A stretch of 64,000 nt of DNA, taken from the NCBI GenBank assembly GCA_036308645.1, contig JAXJVH010000022.1, positions 1 to 64,000 of the forward strand. The letters run 5' to 3'. This document shows, piece after piece, positions 35,701 through 43,310 of the stretch. Numbering within the stretch: the first letter of the stretch is position 1; each line of letters opens with the position of its first letter. Under the pieces are notes generated by a model. That model had not been told where the DNA came from and ran no database searches. It saw only the letters and a list, made by a program, of their open reading frames with translations. A program made the position numbers and the translations under genes. Source of the DNA: RUG11462 sp036308645. Lineage in GTDB: Bacteria > Bacillota > Clostridia > Oscillospirales > Acutalibacteraceae.

Positions 35701-36447
35701 GGATACGCCGCAAAGGCGCTCGGCTGGAAAGTTTGCACAAGAGTATTCGACGGCGCTCATGAGTCTGATATTCGTGAATGTCTTAAAATGGCAGGCTATG
35801 CCGAGGACGGTAAAACTCAACTTTACGACGGCAGAACAGGTTTGCCGTTTGATAACCGTGTAACCGTAGGTTATATGTACTTCTTAAAACTCCATCACCT
35901 TGTTGATGATAAGATTCACGCCCGTTCAACAGGTCCTTATTCACTTGTTACACAGCAGCCGCTCGGCGGTAAAGCGCAGTTCGGCGGTCAGCGTTTCGGT
36001 GAAATGGAGGTTTGGGCGCTTGAGGCTTACGGCGCTGCTTACACCTTACAGGAAATCCTTACCGTAAAATCCGATGACGTTGTCGGACGTGTAAAGACTT
36101 ACGAGTCTATTGTTAAGGGTAACAATATTCCGAAACCGGGTATTCCTGAATCCTTTAAGGTACTTATCAAAGAGTTGCAGTCGCTTGCGCTTGATATTAA
36201 AGTTCTTGATAAGGACGATAATGAAATTGATATTAAACAGTCGTTTGACGACGATGATGATTTGATTGTCGCACCTAATAATACCGCACCGTCAGAGGAA
36301 GATCCTAACGCAGTGATGGTTGCCGATGATTTAACAGGATTCGGTCTTGAAGATGAAAACGGCGAAAGCATTGAAGATGAATTCTTTGACGATGACGATA
36401 CCGCATTTGAAGACGAAGAAGTTTTCGATGACGAAGAAGATATGTAA
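32716..36447 (+). CDS. rpoB: DNA-directed RNA polymerase subunit beta
   Basis: Second-largest RNA polymerase subunit, about 1243 residues. The N-terminus VNVKPVKLGKNTRMSFQ is typical. The rifampicin region is seen as FFGSSPLSQFMDQINPLAELTHKRRLSALGPGG. The catalytic region includes KMAGRHGNKGVVS, and the C-terminal clamp segment GGKAQFGGQRFGEMEVWALEAYGA is intact. An acidic C-terminal tail of about 40 Asp/Glu-rich residues extends the protein. ATG 32716 is chosen over GTG 32704 because GGAG lies 11 nt before the ATG and overlaps the GTG. Confidence 0.98.
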   Translation: MVNVKPVKLGKNTRMSFQKINEVLEMPNLIEIQKNSYQWFLDEGLKEVFDDVASITDHNDNLVLSFTGYQLDDTPKYSIAECKERDTTYAAPLRVRAQLLNKETGEIKESEVYMGDFPLMTDSGTFIINGAERVIVSQLVRSPGVYFSLEVDKTGKELFNTTIIPNRGAWIEFETDHNDIMYVRIDKNRKLPMTAFARALGLATNVEIIEKLGESDRLLATLEKDVSDNVENALLEVYKKLRPGEPFTVDGAKTYITNLLFDPRRYDLSRVGRHKYNKKLSLGLRLIGRKLSRPVCDPQSGEVVAEPGEVLTRERAEYLEKIGVKEAFITLEYEGEEVERKVLSNGMVNAADFVDFDVTECGINENVCYDVLMEILSQNEGEEAVKEAFIERKHELIPNNVTLDDIFASMNYICGLPAGIGTVDDIDHLGNRRIRSVGELLQNQFRIGFARMERVIREKMALQTPENEQVVPQTFINIRPVVAAIREFFGSSPLSQFMDQINPLAELTHKRRLSALGPGGLSRDRAGFEVRDVHYTHYGRMCSIETPEGPNIGLISHLATFAKINEYGFIEAPYRKVDKETGIVTDEVVYMAADEEDEFIIAQANEPLDEDGRFKRRIINCRHRDEFLEIENTAADYMDVSPRMIVSVATAMIPFLENDDANRALMGSNMQRQAVPLLTTESPIVGTGMEYKAAVDSGVTVICKRDGVVTKVCAGYVDVRTDNGETDHYELIRFTRSNQGSCVNQKPIVEEGEQVKKGDVIADGPATQNGEIALGKNMLIGFMTWEGYNYEDAVLLNERLVKEDVYTSIHIEEYETEARDTKLGPEEITRDIPNVGEDALKDLDERGIIRVGAEVRAGDILVGKVTPKGETELTAEERLLRAIFGEKAREVRDTSLRVPHGEYGTIVDVKVFTRENSNELNPGVNMVVRCYIAQKRKISVGDKMAGRHGNKGVVSRILPQEDMPFLPDGTPLDIVLNPLGVPSRMNIGQVLEVHLGYAAKALGWKVCTRVFDGAHESDIRECLKMAGYAEDGKTQLYDGRTGLPFDNRVTVGYMYFLKLHHLVDDKIHARSTGPYSLVTQQPLGGKAQFGGQRFGEMEVWALEAYGAAYTLQEILTVKSDDVVGRVKTYESIVKGNNIPKPGIPESFKVLIKELQSLALDIKVLDKDDNEIDIKQSFDDDDDLIVAPNNTAPSEEDPNAVMVADDLTGFGLEDENGESIEDEFFDDDDTAFEDEEVFDDEEDM

Positions 36448-36464
36448 GGAGGAAAAGAAAATTT

Positions 36465-39400
36465 ATGCAGAATACAGATTTTGAAAAAATTCGCATTGGG
36501 CTTGCTTCTCCTGAACAAATCAGAGCTTGGTCATACGGCGAGGTAAAAAAGCCTGAAACAATTAACTACCGTACATTAAAACCTGAAAGAGACGGTCTTT
36601 TCTGCGAGCGTATTTTCGGACCGCAGAAAGACTGGGAGTGTCATTGCGGTAAATATAAGAGAATTCGTTATAAAGGCAAAGTTTGCGAACGCTGCGGAGT
36701 TGAAATTACAAGAAGTAAAGTCCGCCGTGAGCGTATGGGTTCTATTGAACTTGCCGCTCCTGTTTCGCATATTTGGTATTTTAAAACTATTCCGTCAAGA
36801 ATGGGACTTGTACTTGATATGTCGCCGCGTGATCTTGAGCAGGTACTCTATTTCTCAAAATACGTAGTAGTTGATCCCGGTTCTACTCCGCTTGTAAAAC
36901 AGCAGATTTTATCGGAAACTCAATATATGGAATGGTATGAGAAGTACGAGGACGATTTCGTAGCGGATATGGGCGCTGAAGCAATTAAAAGATTGCTTTC
37001 GGAAATCGACCTTGATAAACTCTCAAATGAACTTAAAGCCGAAATGGAAGAAGCCACCGGTCAAAAGAAAATCAGAATCGGTAAGCGTCTTGAAGTTGTT
37101 GAGTCATTCCGTCTTTCGGGCAACCGTCCCGAATGGATGATTCTTGACGTTCTTCCGGTTATTCCGCCGGATCTTCGTCCTATGGTACAGTTGGACGGCG
37201 GCAGATTTGCCACATCCGACTTGAACGACCTTTACAGACGTGTTATTAACCGTAATAACCGTTTGGCTCGTTTGCTTGAACTTGGCGCACCGAGCATTAT
37301 TGTAAGAAATGAAAAGAGAATGCTTCAGGAGGCTGTTGACGCACTTATCGACAACGGTAGACGAGGCAGAGCAGTTACCGGCCCTAATAACCGTGCTTTA
37401 AAATCTCTTTCTGATATGCTTAAAGGTAAACAGGGACGTTTCCGTCAGAACTTGCTTGGTAAACGTGTTGACTACTCCGGCCGTTCGGTTATCGTAGTAG
37501 GTCCTGAACTTAAAATTTATCAGTGCGGTCTTCCAAAAGAAATGGCTATCGAGTTGTTTAAGCCATTTGTTATGAAACATCTTGTTGAAACAAATGTTGC
37601 AAGCAACATTAAATCTGCAAGAAAAATGCTTGAGCGTCTTCGTCCTGAAGTTTGGGACGCTTTGGCAGTTGTTATTAAAGACCATCCTGTATTCTTAAAC
37701 CGTGCTCCAACACTTCACCGTCTTGGTATTCAGGCGTTTGAGCCTGTATTGGTTGAGGGCAGAGCAATTAAACTTCATCCGCTTGTTTGTACAGCGTTCA
37801 ACGCTGACTTCGACGGTGACCAGATGGCTGTTCACGTTCCGCTTTCGGCAGAGGCTCAGGCAGAGGCAAGAATTCTTATGCTTGCCGCCAACAACCTCTT
37901 AAAACCGTCAGACGGTAAACCTGTTGCCGTTCCTACACAGGATATGGTATTGGGTTCTTATTACCTTACTCTTGTTCGTGATGACGAGGTTGGTACAGGC
38001 AAGGTATTCCGCAACAAGGAAGAAGCTATTATGGCTTATGAAAACAATGTTGTCGGACTTCATGCACCTATCAAGGTAAGAGTAAACGGCGAATGGCAGG
38101 GCAAAGAGATTACAAGAATTATTGACGCTACTGTTGGTTATCTTATCTTTAATGAGTCAATTCCGCAGAATTTAGGCTTTACCGACCGTACAGTACCGGG
38201 TCATGAACTTGACCTTGAAATTCATTTTGAAAAGAATGAAGACGGCACATATAAAGCAAACAAAGCGGGTAAAAAGTTACTCGGTAAAATTGTTGACGCT
38301 TGTATCCGTATAAACGGTACTGCCGTTACTGCCGATGTGCTTGATAGAATTAAAGCCACAGGTTATAAATATTCAACTAAAGGTGCGATCACTATCGCCG
38401 TATCTGATGCAGTTATTCCGCCGATTAAGGCTCAGAAGATTGCCGAGGCCGAAGAGCAGGTTGATAAAATTAACAAACTTTATCGTCGCGGTATGTTCTC
38501 CGCAGATGAAAAATCCAAAAAGGTACAGGAAATTTGGGAAAAGACAGTTGATGAAGTTTCTGCCGCTTTGACAGAGAACTTGCAGGAATACAACCCGATT
38601 AATATGATGGTTGATTCGGGCGCCCGTGGTTCTGTTAGCCAGATTCGTCAGTTAGCAGGTATGCGTGGTCTTATCGCAAATACTTCGGGTAAAATCATCG
38701 AAGTTCCTATTCGTTCAAACTACCGTGAAGGACTTAACGTGCAGGAATACTTTATTTCTTCTCGTGGTGCGCGTAAAGGTCTTGCCGATACTGCGCTTCG
38801 TACCGCCGACTCCGGTTATCTTACCCGTCGTCTTGTTGATATTTCGCAGGATGTTATTATTCGCGAGGACGATTGTAAGTCTGATGAAGGCTTGCTCGTT
38901 TACGGTATCTACGAGGGCAAACAGCTTATTGAGCCGCTTACTGACCGTCTTATCGGACGTTATCTTAAAGACCCTGTTTATCATCCCGAAACAGGCGAAC
39001 TCTTAATGGGTACTGACGATATGATTACCTATGACGATGCTATGCGTATTGTTGACGCAGGCGTTAAAGAGTGCGTAATACGTTCTATCATTACCTGTAA
39101 AGCTAAAAAAGGTATTTGTAAAAAATGTTACGGCGTTAACCTTGCAACAGGTACTCCTGTTGCAGTCGGTGAGGCAGTCGGTATCGTAGCCGCTCAGTCA
39201 ATCGGTGAACCCGGTACCCAGCTTACAATGCGTACTTTCCATACCGGTGGTATCGCATCAAGCGAGGATATTACACAAGGTCTTCCACGTGTCGAGGAGC
39301 TTTTCGAGGCACGTCGTCCGAAACATTCTGCTTTCCTTACTGAAATTGCAGGTGTAGTTCGTATTGAAAATGTTAAGAAGAACAGAGAAATTGTCGTAAC

Positions 39401-40055
39401 CGATGTAAACGGTACTGATGAAAAGAGATATTCTATTCCTTATGATTACCGTATACTTGTTGATGACGGTGATATGGTAGAAAAAGGTCAGCAGATTACC
39501 GACGGTGTAATTTATCCGCAGGATATTCTTGCTATTCTCGGTGAGCATGCCGTTCAGAACTATATCATCGAACAGGTTCAGTCTGTTTACCGTTTACAGG
39601 GTGTTGATATCAACGATAAGCATATCGAGGTTATCGTTCGTCAGATGATGAGAAAACGTCTTGTAACCGATAACGGCTCTACTAATATGATTCCGAGTAC
39701 AATGGTTGAGCGTGGCACATTCTATGCTGAATACAATGATATTAAAGCAAGAATGGAAGCAGGCGAAGAAGGTCTTACCTTGCCTGTCGGTCAGGCTACA
39801 TTGCTTGGTATTACAAAGGCTTCTTTGGCAACAGATTCATTCTTGTCAGCCGCTTCGTTCCAGGAAACTACAAGAGTTCTTACCGAGGCCGCTATCAAGG
39901 GCAAGGAAGATGAATTGTTCGGTCTTAAAGAAAATGTTATTATCGGTAATCTTATCCCTGCCGGTACAGGTATGAAGTGTTATCAAGACGCTTCGTTTGA
40001 TGTATCCGAGTTTGATAATAACGATGATGAAGTTGTTTATTCAACAGCAGATTAA
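36465..40055 (+). CDS. rpoC: DNA-directed RNA polymerase subunit beta'
   Basis: Largest RNA polymerase subunit, 1196 residues. The N-terminal zinc ribbon is CHCGKYKRIRYKGKVCERCG, the active-site Mg loop is NADFDGDQMAVHVP at about 447-460, the trigger loop region contains GEAVGIVAAQSIGEPGTQLTMRTFH, and the second zinc site is CKAKKGICKKCYG. AGGAGG precedes the ATG, 17 nt after rpoB. A strong terminator follows. Confidence 0.98.
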   Translation: MQNTDFEKIRIGLASPEQIRAWSYGEVKKPETINYRTLKPERDGLFCERIFGPQKDWECHCGKYKRIRYKGKVCERCGVEITRSKVRRERMGSIELAAPVSHIWYFKTIPSRMGLVLDMSPRDLEQVLYFSKYVVVDPGSTPLVKQQILSETQYMEWYEKYEDDFVADMGAEAIKRLLSEIDLDKLSNELKAEMEEATGQKKIRIGKRLEVVESFRLSGNRPEWMILDVLPVIPPDLRPMVQLDGGRFATSDLNDLYRRVINRNNRLARLLELGAPSIIVRNEKRMLQEAVDALIDNGRRGRAVTGPNNRALKSLSDMLKGKQGRFRQNLLGKRVDYSGRSVIVVGPELKIYQCGLPKEMAIELFKPFVMKHLVETNVASNIKSARKMLERLRPEVWDALAVVIKDHPVFLNRAPTLHRLGIQAFEPVLVEGRAIKLHPLVCTAFNADFDGDQMAVHVPLSAEAQAEARILMLAANNLLKPSDGKPVAVPTQDMVLGSYYLTLVRDDEVGTGKVFRNKEEAIMAYENNVVGLHAPIKVRVNGEWQGKEITRIIDATVGYLIFNESIPQNLGFTDRTVPGHELDLEIHFEKNEDGTYKANKAGKKLLGKIVDACIRINGTAVTADVLDRIKATGYKYSTKGAITIAVSDAVIPPIKAQKIAEAEEQVDKINKLYRRGMFSADEKSKKVQEIWEKTVDEVSAALTENLQEYNPINMMVDSGARGSVSQIRQLAGMRGLIANTSGKIIEVPIRSNYREGLNVQEYFISSRGARKGLADTALRTADSGYLTRRLVDISQDVIIREDDCKSDEGLLVYGIYEGKQLIEPLTDRLIGRYLKDPVYHPETGELLMGTDDMITYDDAMRIVDAGVKECVIRSIITCKAKKGICKKCYGVNLATGTPVAVGEAVGIVAAQSIGEPGTQLTMRTFHTGGIASSEDITQGLPRVEELFEARRPKHSAFLTEIAGVVRIENVKKNREIVVTDVNGTDEKRYSIPYDYRILVDDGDMVEKGQQITDGVIYPQDILAILGEHAVQNYIIEQVQSVYRLQGVDINDKHIEVIVRQMMRKRLVTDNGSTNMIPSTMVERGTFYAEYNDIKARMEAGEEGLTLPVGQATLLGITKASLATDSFLSAASFQETTRVLTEAAIKGKEDELFGLKENVIIGNLIPAGTGMKCYQDASFDVSEFDNNDDEVVYSTAD

Positions 40056-40080
40056 GATTTGGAATAATATTCAGTAAACT

Positions 40081-40109
40081 AAATGCTCCCTTTACTAAAG
40101 GGAGCATTT
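40081..40109 (+). terminator. Terminator of the rpoBC operon
   Basis: Perfect 12-bp stem, AAATGCTCCCTT / AAGGGAGCATTT, with a 5-nt loop. Confidence 0.85.
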
Positions 40110-40139
40110 GAATTTAGAGATAGTTTTGTATTTTGTTTT

Positions 40140-40230
40140 AAGATAATGCGTCATTACGAGTAAAATGAAGGAATTTTTTAGCATTTTATTCAAGATTCTT
40201 CGACTTCGCTCAGAATAACGAGAGGGACGC
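40140..40230. repeat. Degenerate palindromic repeat (TTCGACTTCGCTCAGAATAACG type)
   Basis: The segment GTCATTACGAG...ATTCTTCGACTTCGCTCAGAA resembles short repeats scattered widely in bacterial genomes. Part of it echoes the GTCGAGCGAAGCGAGACTGAG core of the MITE-like element. No gene is seen here. Confidence 0.5.
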
Positions 40231-40330
40231 TTTTTTGGATAGCAAGAATATGTTGGGTAATTTTATTAAACGGCAATAGCCACGCCCCTACCCTACAAAA
40301 TATCAACAAAATTTTTGATTAATTTGTTTG

Positions 40331-40472
40331 ATTTTGTAGGGGAACCCTGTGTGGTTGCCCGATTCATTGGTAATAGATTTATAGAGTAAGCCCTGTCAGT
40401 TTTAAGATTATATCAAAGCATTTAATGATGGTGTTCGCCCGTCGAGGCTCTCGACTCGAGGCTCTCGACTAT
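40331..40472 (-). repeat. Interspersed palindromic repeat, family 2, copy 3 (inverted)
   Basis: Read on the minus strand it gives GTCGAGAGCC twice, GGGCGAACAC, ATATAATCTTAAAACTG, ACAGGGCTTAC, TCTATTACC and GGGCAACCACACAGGGTT, matching copies 1 and 2 in order. The GAGGCTCTCGACTC stretch is duplicated in tandem. Confidence 0.75.
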
Positions 40473-40474
40473 TA

Positions 40475-40513
40475 TTGACAATAATGCTCTTATAGTGTAA
40501 TATTAACACTATA
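40475..40513 (+). promoter_or_regulatory. Promoter with overlapping palindromic operator
   Basis: TTGACA (40475-40480), 17-nt spacer, TAATAT (40498-40503). A perfect inverted repeat, TATAGTGT (40491-40498) and ACACTATA (40506-40513), straddles the -10 box. This placement is typical of a repressor site. The regulator is not identified; an XRE gene faces it from 41065-41679. Confidence 0.65.
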
Positions 40514-40515
40514 AT

Positions 40516-40605
40516 GTGTGGGGTGATGACAACCGCCTTATTTCATCTTTTGATTATGATGAAATATTAAATGAATTAAAAATTTTAACAGGAGAAAAGT
40601 TATGA
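40516..40605 (+). CDS. Possible 29-codon leader peptide or gene fragment
   Basis: A GTG-initiated frame encodes about 29 residues ending SSFDYDEILNELKILTGEKL. It ends in TGA overlapping the ATG of the next gene (TTATGA). The composition looks protein-like, but there is no clear ribosome site. It could be a coupling leader peptide or the tail of a lost gene. Confidence 0.35.
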   Translation: MWGDDNRLISSFDYDEILNELKILTGEKL

Positions 40606-41051
40606 AGAAAGATATAAAAATATTTAATGTAGTATTTCCGTTGTGGTTTATTTTTTTAGCTTTCCCTACGGCTTGGTTAATTGCAATACCCAGTAATTTT
40701 ATTATAGACAGTATCGTATTATTGATTGCAATTAAATTATTAAAATTTGAAAATTGCAAAAAGTTTTACAAATCTACAATCTTGAAAGTATTTGTTTGTG
40801 GTTTTGCTGCCGATTTTGTCGGCGCAGTGCTTATGTTATGCACTGTATATATAAATATTTACAGCATGGGTGATGAATTGTATTTTACAATTCCCGCATT
40901 GCTGATTTCTGCGGCAATGATTTATTTTTTTGATTATAAGATTGCCTTTGAAGATTGCGACAAGCACAACAGAAAAGTGTTGTCATTGGTTTTTGCAATC
41001 GCTACCGCTCCTTATACTTTTTTGGTTCCTACGAGTTGGATATACGGGTAA
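40602..41051 (+). CDS. Four-helix membrane protein of unknown function
   Basis: A 149-residue protein with hydrophobic segments at about 9-30, 32-46, 60-85, 92-108 and 127-145. No family is recognised. AGGAG lies 8 nt before the ATG, and a promoter with an operator-like palindrome stands about 100 nt upstream, so expression is probably regulated. It converges on an XRE-type regulator gene. Confidence 0.75.
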   Translation: MKKDIKIFNVVFPLWFIFLAFPTAWLIAIPSNFIIDSIVLLIAIKLLKFENCKKFYKSTILKVFVCGFAADFVGAVLMLCTVYINIYSMGDELYFTIPALLISAAMIYFFDYKIAFEDCDKHNRKVLSLVFAIATAPYTFLVPTSWIYG

Positions 41052-41064
41052 GGGTATAAAAGTA

Positions 41065-41679
41065 TTATTCAAAGTTGTTAATTATGCTGAAAAGCGATTT
41101 TGAGCAGGTCGGATATTCTTTTTTAAGCGTATCGGCATTAAGATTTAAGTTAATGTTTTCTTTTGAAAAATGACCAAAAAGGTTTGCAAATGCGTTGATT
41201 TTATCTTTTTCTGCATAAAATTCGGCTTTTTGCGGCTCTTTCTTAAAGAAATTATTGTCAAAATAGCAGTTTTTAAAATGCTGCGAGATGATATAGACTT
41301 CCGAATTCATTATTTTACCGAAATCTTTGCAAATTTCGGGGTTGCCAAGCCGTGCGGTTATGCTGTATAATAGATTTATTACATTAATTGTATCGTTACG
41401 GGATTTTTCAAATTTAGGAAACTGTTTTAAATCCGCAGAGATACTGTCGGTATCGGTTTTAGATGGTTCTTGTCGGTCGGTAATGCCTAAAAGATAGTCC
41501 GTTGAACAGTTAAAAACTTTAGACGCTTTTATCAGAAAATCAAGACCGCATTCACGGATTCCTTTTTCATAGTGCGATAAAAGCGCTTGCGAAATGCCGA
41601 GTTTTAATGCGGTTTCTTTTTGCGACCAACCATTTTGACGGCGTAATTCAGAAATTGTTTTACCAAATTGATTTTTCAT
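41065..41679 (-). CDS. XRE-family transcriptional regulator
   Basis: A 204-residue protein with an N-terminal Cro/CI HTH (about 5-60: GKTISELRRQNGWSQKETALKLGISQALLSHYEKG). The C-terminal 140 residues have no family match I can make and may bind ligand or mediate dimerisation. ATG 41679 is preferred, with AAGGTG 6 nt upstream; GTG 41688 overlaps that site. It converges on the small membrane protein gene and could regulate it (inference). Confidence 0.85.
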   Translation of the reverse strand: MKNQFGKTISELRRQNGWSQKETALKLGISQALLSHYEKGIRECGLDFLIKASKVFNCSTDYLLGITDRQEPSKTDTDSISADLKQFPKFEKSRNDTINVINLLYSITARLGNPEICKDFGKIMNSEVYIISQHFKNCYFDNNFFKKEPQKAEFYAEKDKINAFANLFGHFSKENINLNLNADTLKKEYPTCSKSLFSIINNFE

Positions 41680-41771
41680 AATTTTCACCTTATAATTTAC
41701 TTATAGTATAATTGTATCATAAAAACGTGAAAAAGCAAATACATATTGTAGAAAAAAGAAAGGATATTTTA

Positions 41772-42518
41772 ATGAAAACATACACTATTCATCTTATCCG
41801 TCACGGAATGACCGAGGGCAACAAGGTAGGCAGATATGTGGGAAGCATAGACGCGCCGCTTTTTAAAGACGGCATTGACGAGATTAAAGAATTAAAGAAA
41901 AAATATGATTACAGAAAGCCTAAACTTTTCTTTTCTTCACCGCTGAAAAGATGTATTGAAACGCTTGATTTGATATACGGCGATGAAGAAATAGAGGTTA
42001 ATACGGTGGAGGGATTGCGTGAATGTAATCTCGGTGATTTTGAGGGTAAAACCGCCGATGAATTGGTTGATAATCCCGAATATATGGATTGGGTACAACA
42101 TGGAGTTGCGCCGCCGAACGGCGAGAGTAATAAAGAGTTTGCAACAAGAGTTTGCGCGGCGTTTGTTGATACGGTAAAGGAAATTCTTAAAAGCGGAAAG
42201 ACAGAGGCGGTTATTTGCGCTCACGGCGGAGTAATTATGACCATTTTGGCGGTTTACGGTTTGCCGCAGAGAAAAATGACCGAATATATGGCGAATAACG
42301 GCAGAGGTTTTACTATAAGAGTTACTCCGTCGGTTTGGATGCGTTCGGGTATGGTTGAGGTAATTTCGGATTTCCCTGCCGGTTCTTCAGCCGAGCCTGA
42401 CAACTCGGTTAATCCTGTTAAAAATTCCGATAAAAACCCTTTCAGCGGCGTTGTTGACGATGAAAATGATGAGATTTTCTGGGGCGATTTAGAGGAGGAA
42501 GAAAACGGCGAGGAATAG
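41772..42518 (+). CDS. Histidine phosphatase family protein (phosphoglycerate mutase-like)
   Basis: About 248 residues. The catalytic RHG motif is HLIRHGMTEGN near the N-terminus, followed by SSPLKRCIETL and a distal CAHGGVIM with the second His. Members include alpha-ribazole phosphatase and broad phosphatases; the substrate is not known. The last 45 residues are an acidic tail (DDENDEIFWGDLEEEENGEE) not seen in the core family. ATG 41772 is the start, with GAAAGGA upstream; the longer frame from 41712 lacks one. Confidence 0.88.
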   Translation: MKTYTIHLIRHGMTEGNKVGRYVGSIDAPLFKDGIDEIKELKKKYDYRKPKLFFSSPLKRCIETLDLIYGDEEIEVNTVEGLRECNLGDFEGKTADELVDNPEYMDWVQHGVAPPNGESNKEFATRVCAAFVDTVKEILKSGKTEAVICAHGGVIMTILAVYGLPQRKMTEYMANNGRGFTIRVTPSVWMRSGMVEVISDFPAGSSAEPDNSVNPVKNSDKNPFSGVVDDENDEIFWGDLEEEENGEE

Positions 42519-42569
42519 CCGATATACCACTTTTGTGTATTTTTCATATAATATACAGGGGTGATAAAA

Positions 42570-42782
42570 ATGGATTGGTGTTACAGAGATTGCACTGACC
42601 AATGTATAAACGCTCGAATTTTAGACGGTTGTTGTGACGGTTCCGGTGAGCATAGACACGAATGTGAGTGTAAATGCAGATGCAGATGTAAATGCGAATG
42701 TGAGCATAAACACGAACATGAACACGAACACGAAAAGCATCCGCACAAACCGCCGCATTGTCATTCCGAATCGGAAGAATAA
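42570..42782 (+). CDS. 70-residue Cys/His-rich peptide (candidate metal-binding)
   Basis: A strikingly patterned peptide with 13 Cys and 11 His in 70 residues. Cys4, 8 and 12 are spaced every four residues and Cys21-22 are adjacent. From 32 to 44 every second residue is Cys (ECECKCRCRCKCEC), and from 46 to 54 every second is His (EHKHEHEHEHE), with three more HxH or CxH pairs at 57-65. Glu, Lys and Arg fill the gaps. At DNA level the middle is a run of related hexamers. GGGGTGATAAAA lies just before the ATG. Metal chelation is inferred from composition; no family is recognised. A terminator follows. Confidence 0.75.
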   Translation: MDWCYRDCTDQCINARILDGCCDGSGEHRHECECKCRCRCKCECEHKHEHEHEHEKHPHKPPHCHSESEE

Positions 42783-42811
42783 TTGATTAATATAATATTA
42801 GATAGATTTTT

Positions 42812-42854
42812 AAGGCTTGTTAATGTAAGAAATTGCATTAGCAAGCCTTTTTGT
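42812..42854 (+). terminator. Terminator after the Cys/His-rich gene
   Basis: A 14-bp near-perfect stem, AAGGCTTGTTAATG with CATTAGCAAGCCTT, loop of 10 nt, then T-run. It separates the metal-rich peptide from the phage genes. Confidence 0.85.
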
Positions 42855-43037
42855 GTGCCAAAAAAAGATGTCCTTGAATGTCCGGTAGGATATGTGATAG
42901 TGTAAATGTGCGGCAGGGGAAAAGCCATCCTAGGTTTAAGGCTTTATTACTCTGTTTGCAAAACGATTAACGGCAAAGTAATATTTATGCTGTTTGGAGG
43001 GTTGGACGGAACAAAACAAATTTGGAGGGATTTTGAT

Positions 43038-43310
43038 TTGGCGAAAAGAAAAAGTTCGCTGTTCTCTTCAATAAAAGAAATATTATCCTTAACGCCTTCA
43101 AAAGAAGATGAGCAGCGGTTGATAGACAAGGGTGTTCCTAAAAGCAAAATCAACAACGGCACGGTGATTATGGAGTCGCTTGTGGGCAAGGCTTTAAAAG
43201 GAGAACTCGGCGCTATAAAAGAGGTGCTTAATATTCTCGATGAGGGCAAAGAACAGGATAAATCAAATATTTCAAAACTTTATAAGGCGCTTGATGATAA
43301 TGAGAATTGA
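43038..43310 (+). CDS. Putative small terminase subunit
   Basis: About 90 residues with TTG start 43038 and GGAGGG 8 nt upstream. A longer frame opens at 42906 but has no ribosome site and an unlikely N-terminus. The protein is charged and helical (RLIDKGVPKSKINNGTVIMESLVGKALKGELGAIKEVL). It ends 17 nt inside the large terminase gene. The role as TerS, the DNA-recognition part of the packaging motor, is inferred from position and size. Confidence 0.65.
   Translation: MAKRKSSLFSSIKEILSLTPSKEDEQRLIDKGVPKSKINNGTVIMESLVGKALKGELGAIKEVLNILDEGKEQDKSNISKLYKALDDNEN

Noticed and set aside
42660..42770. Cys/His-rich stretch as a non-coding simple repeat
   Set aside because: It keeps an ATG, a ribosome site, one open frame and a terminator, and the N-terminal part is not repetitive, so a gene is more likely.
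42906..43037. Longer N-terminus for the small terminase gene
   Set aside because: The extra 44 residues lack a ribosome site, while a GGAGGG stands 8 nt before the internal TTG.
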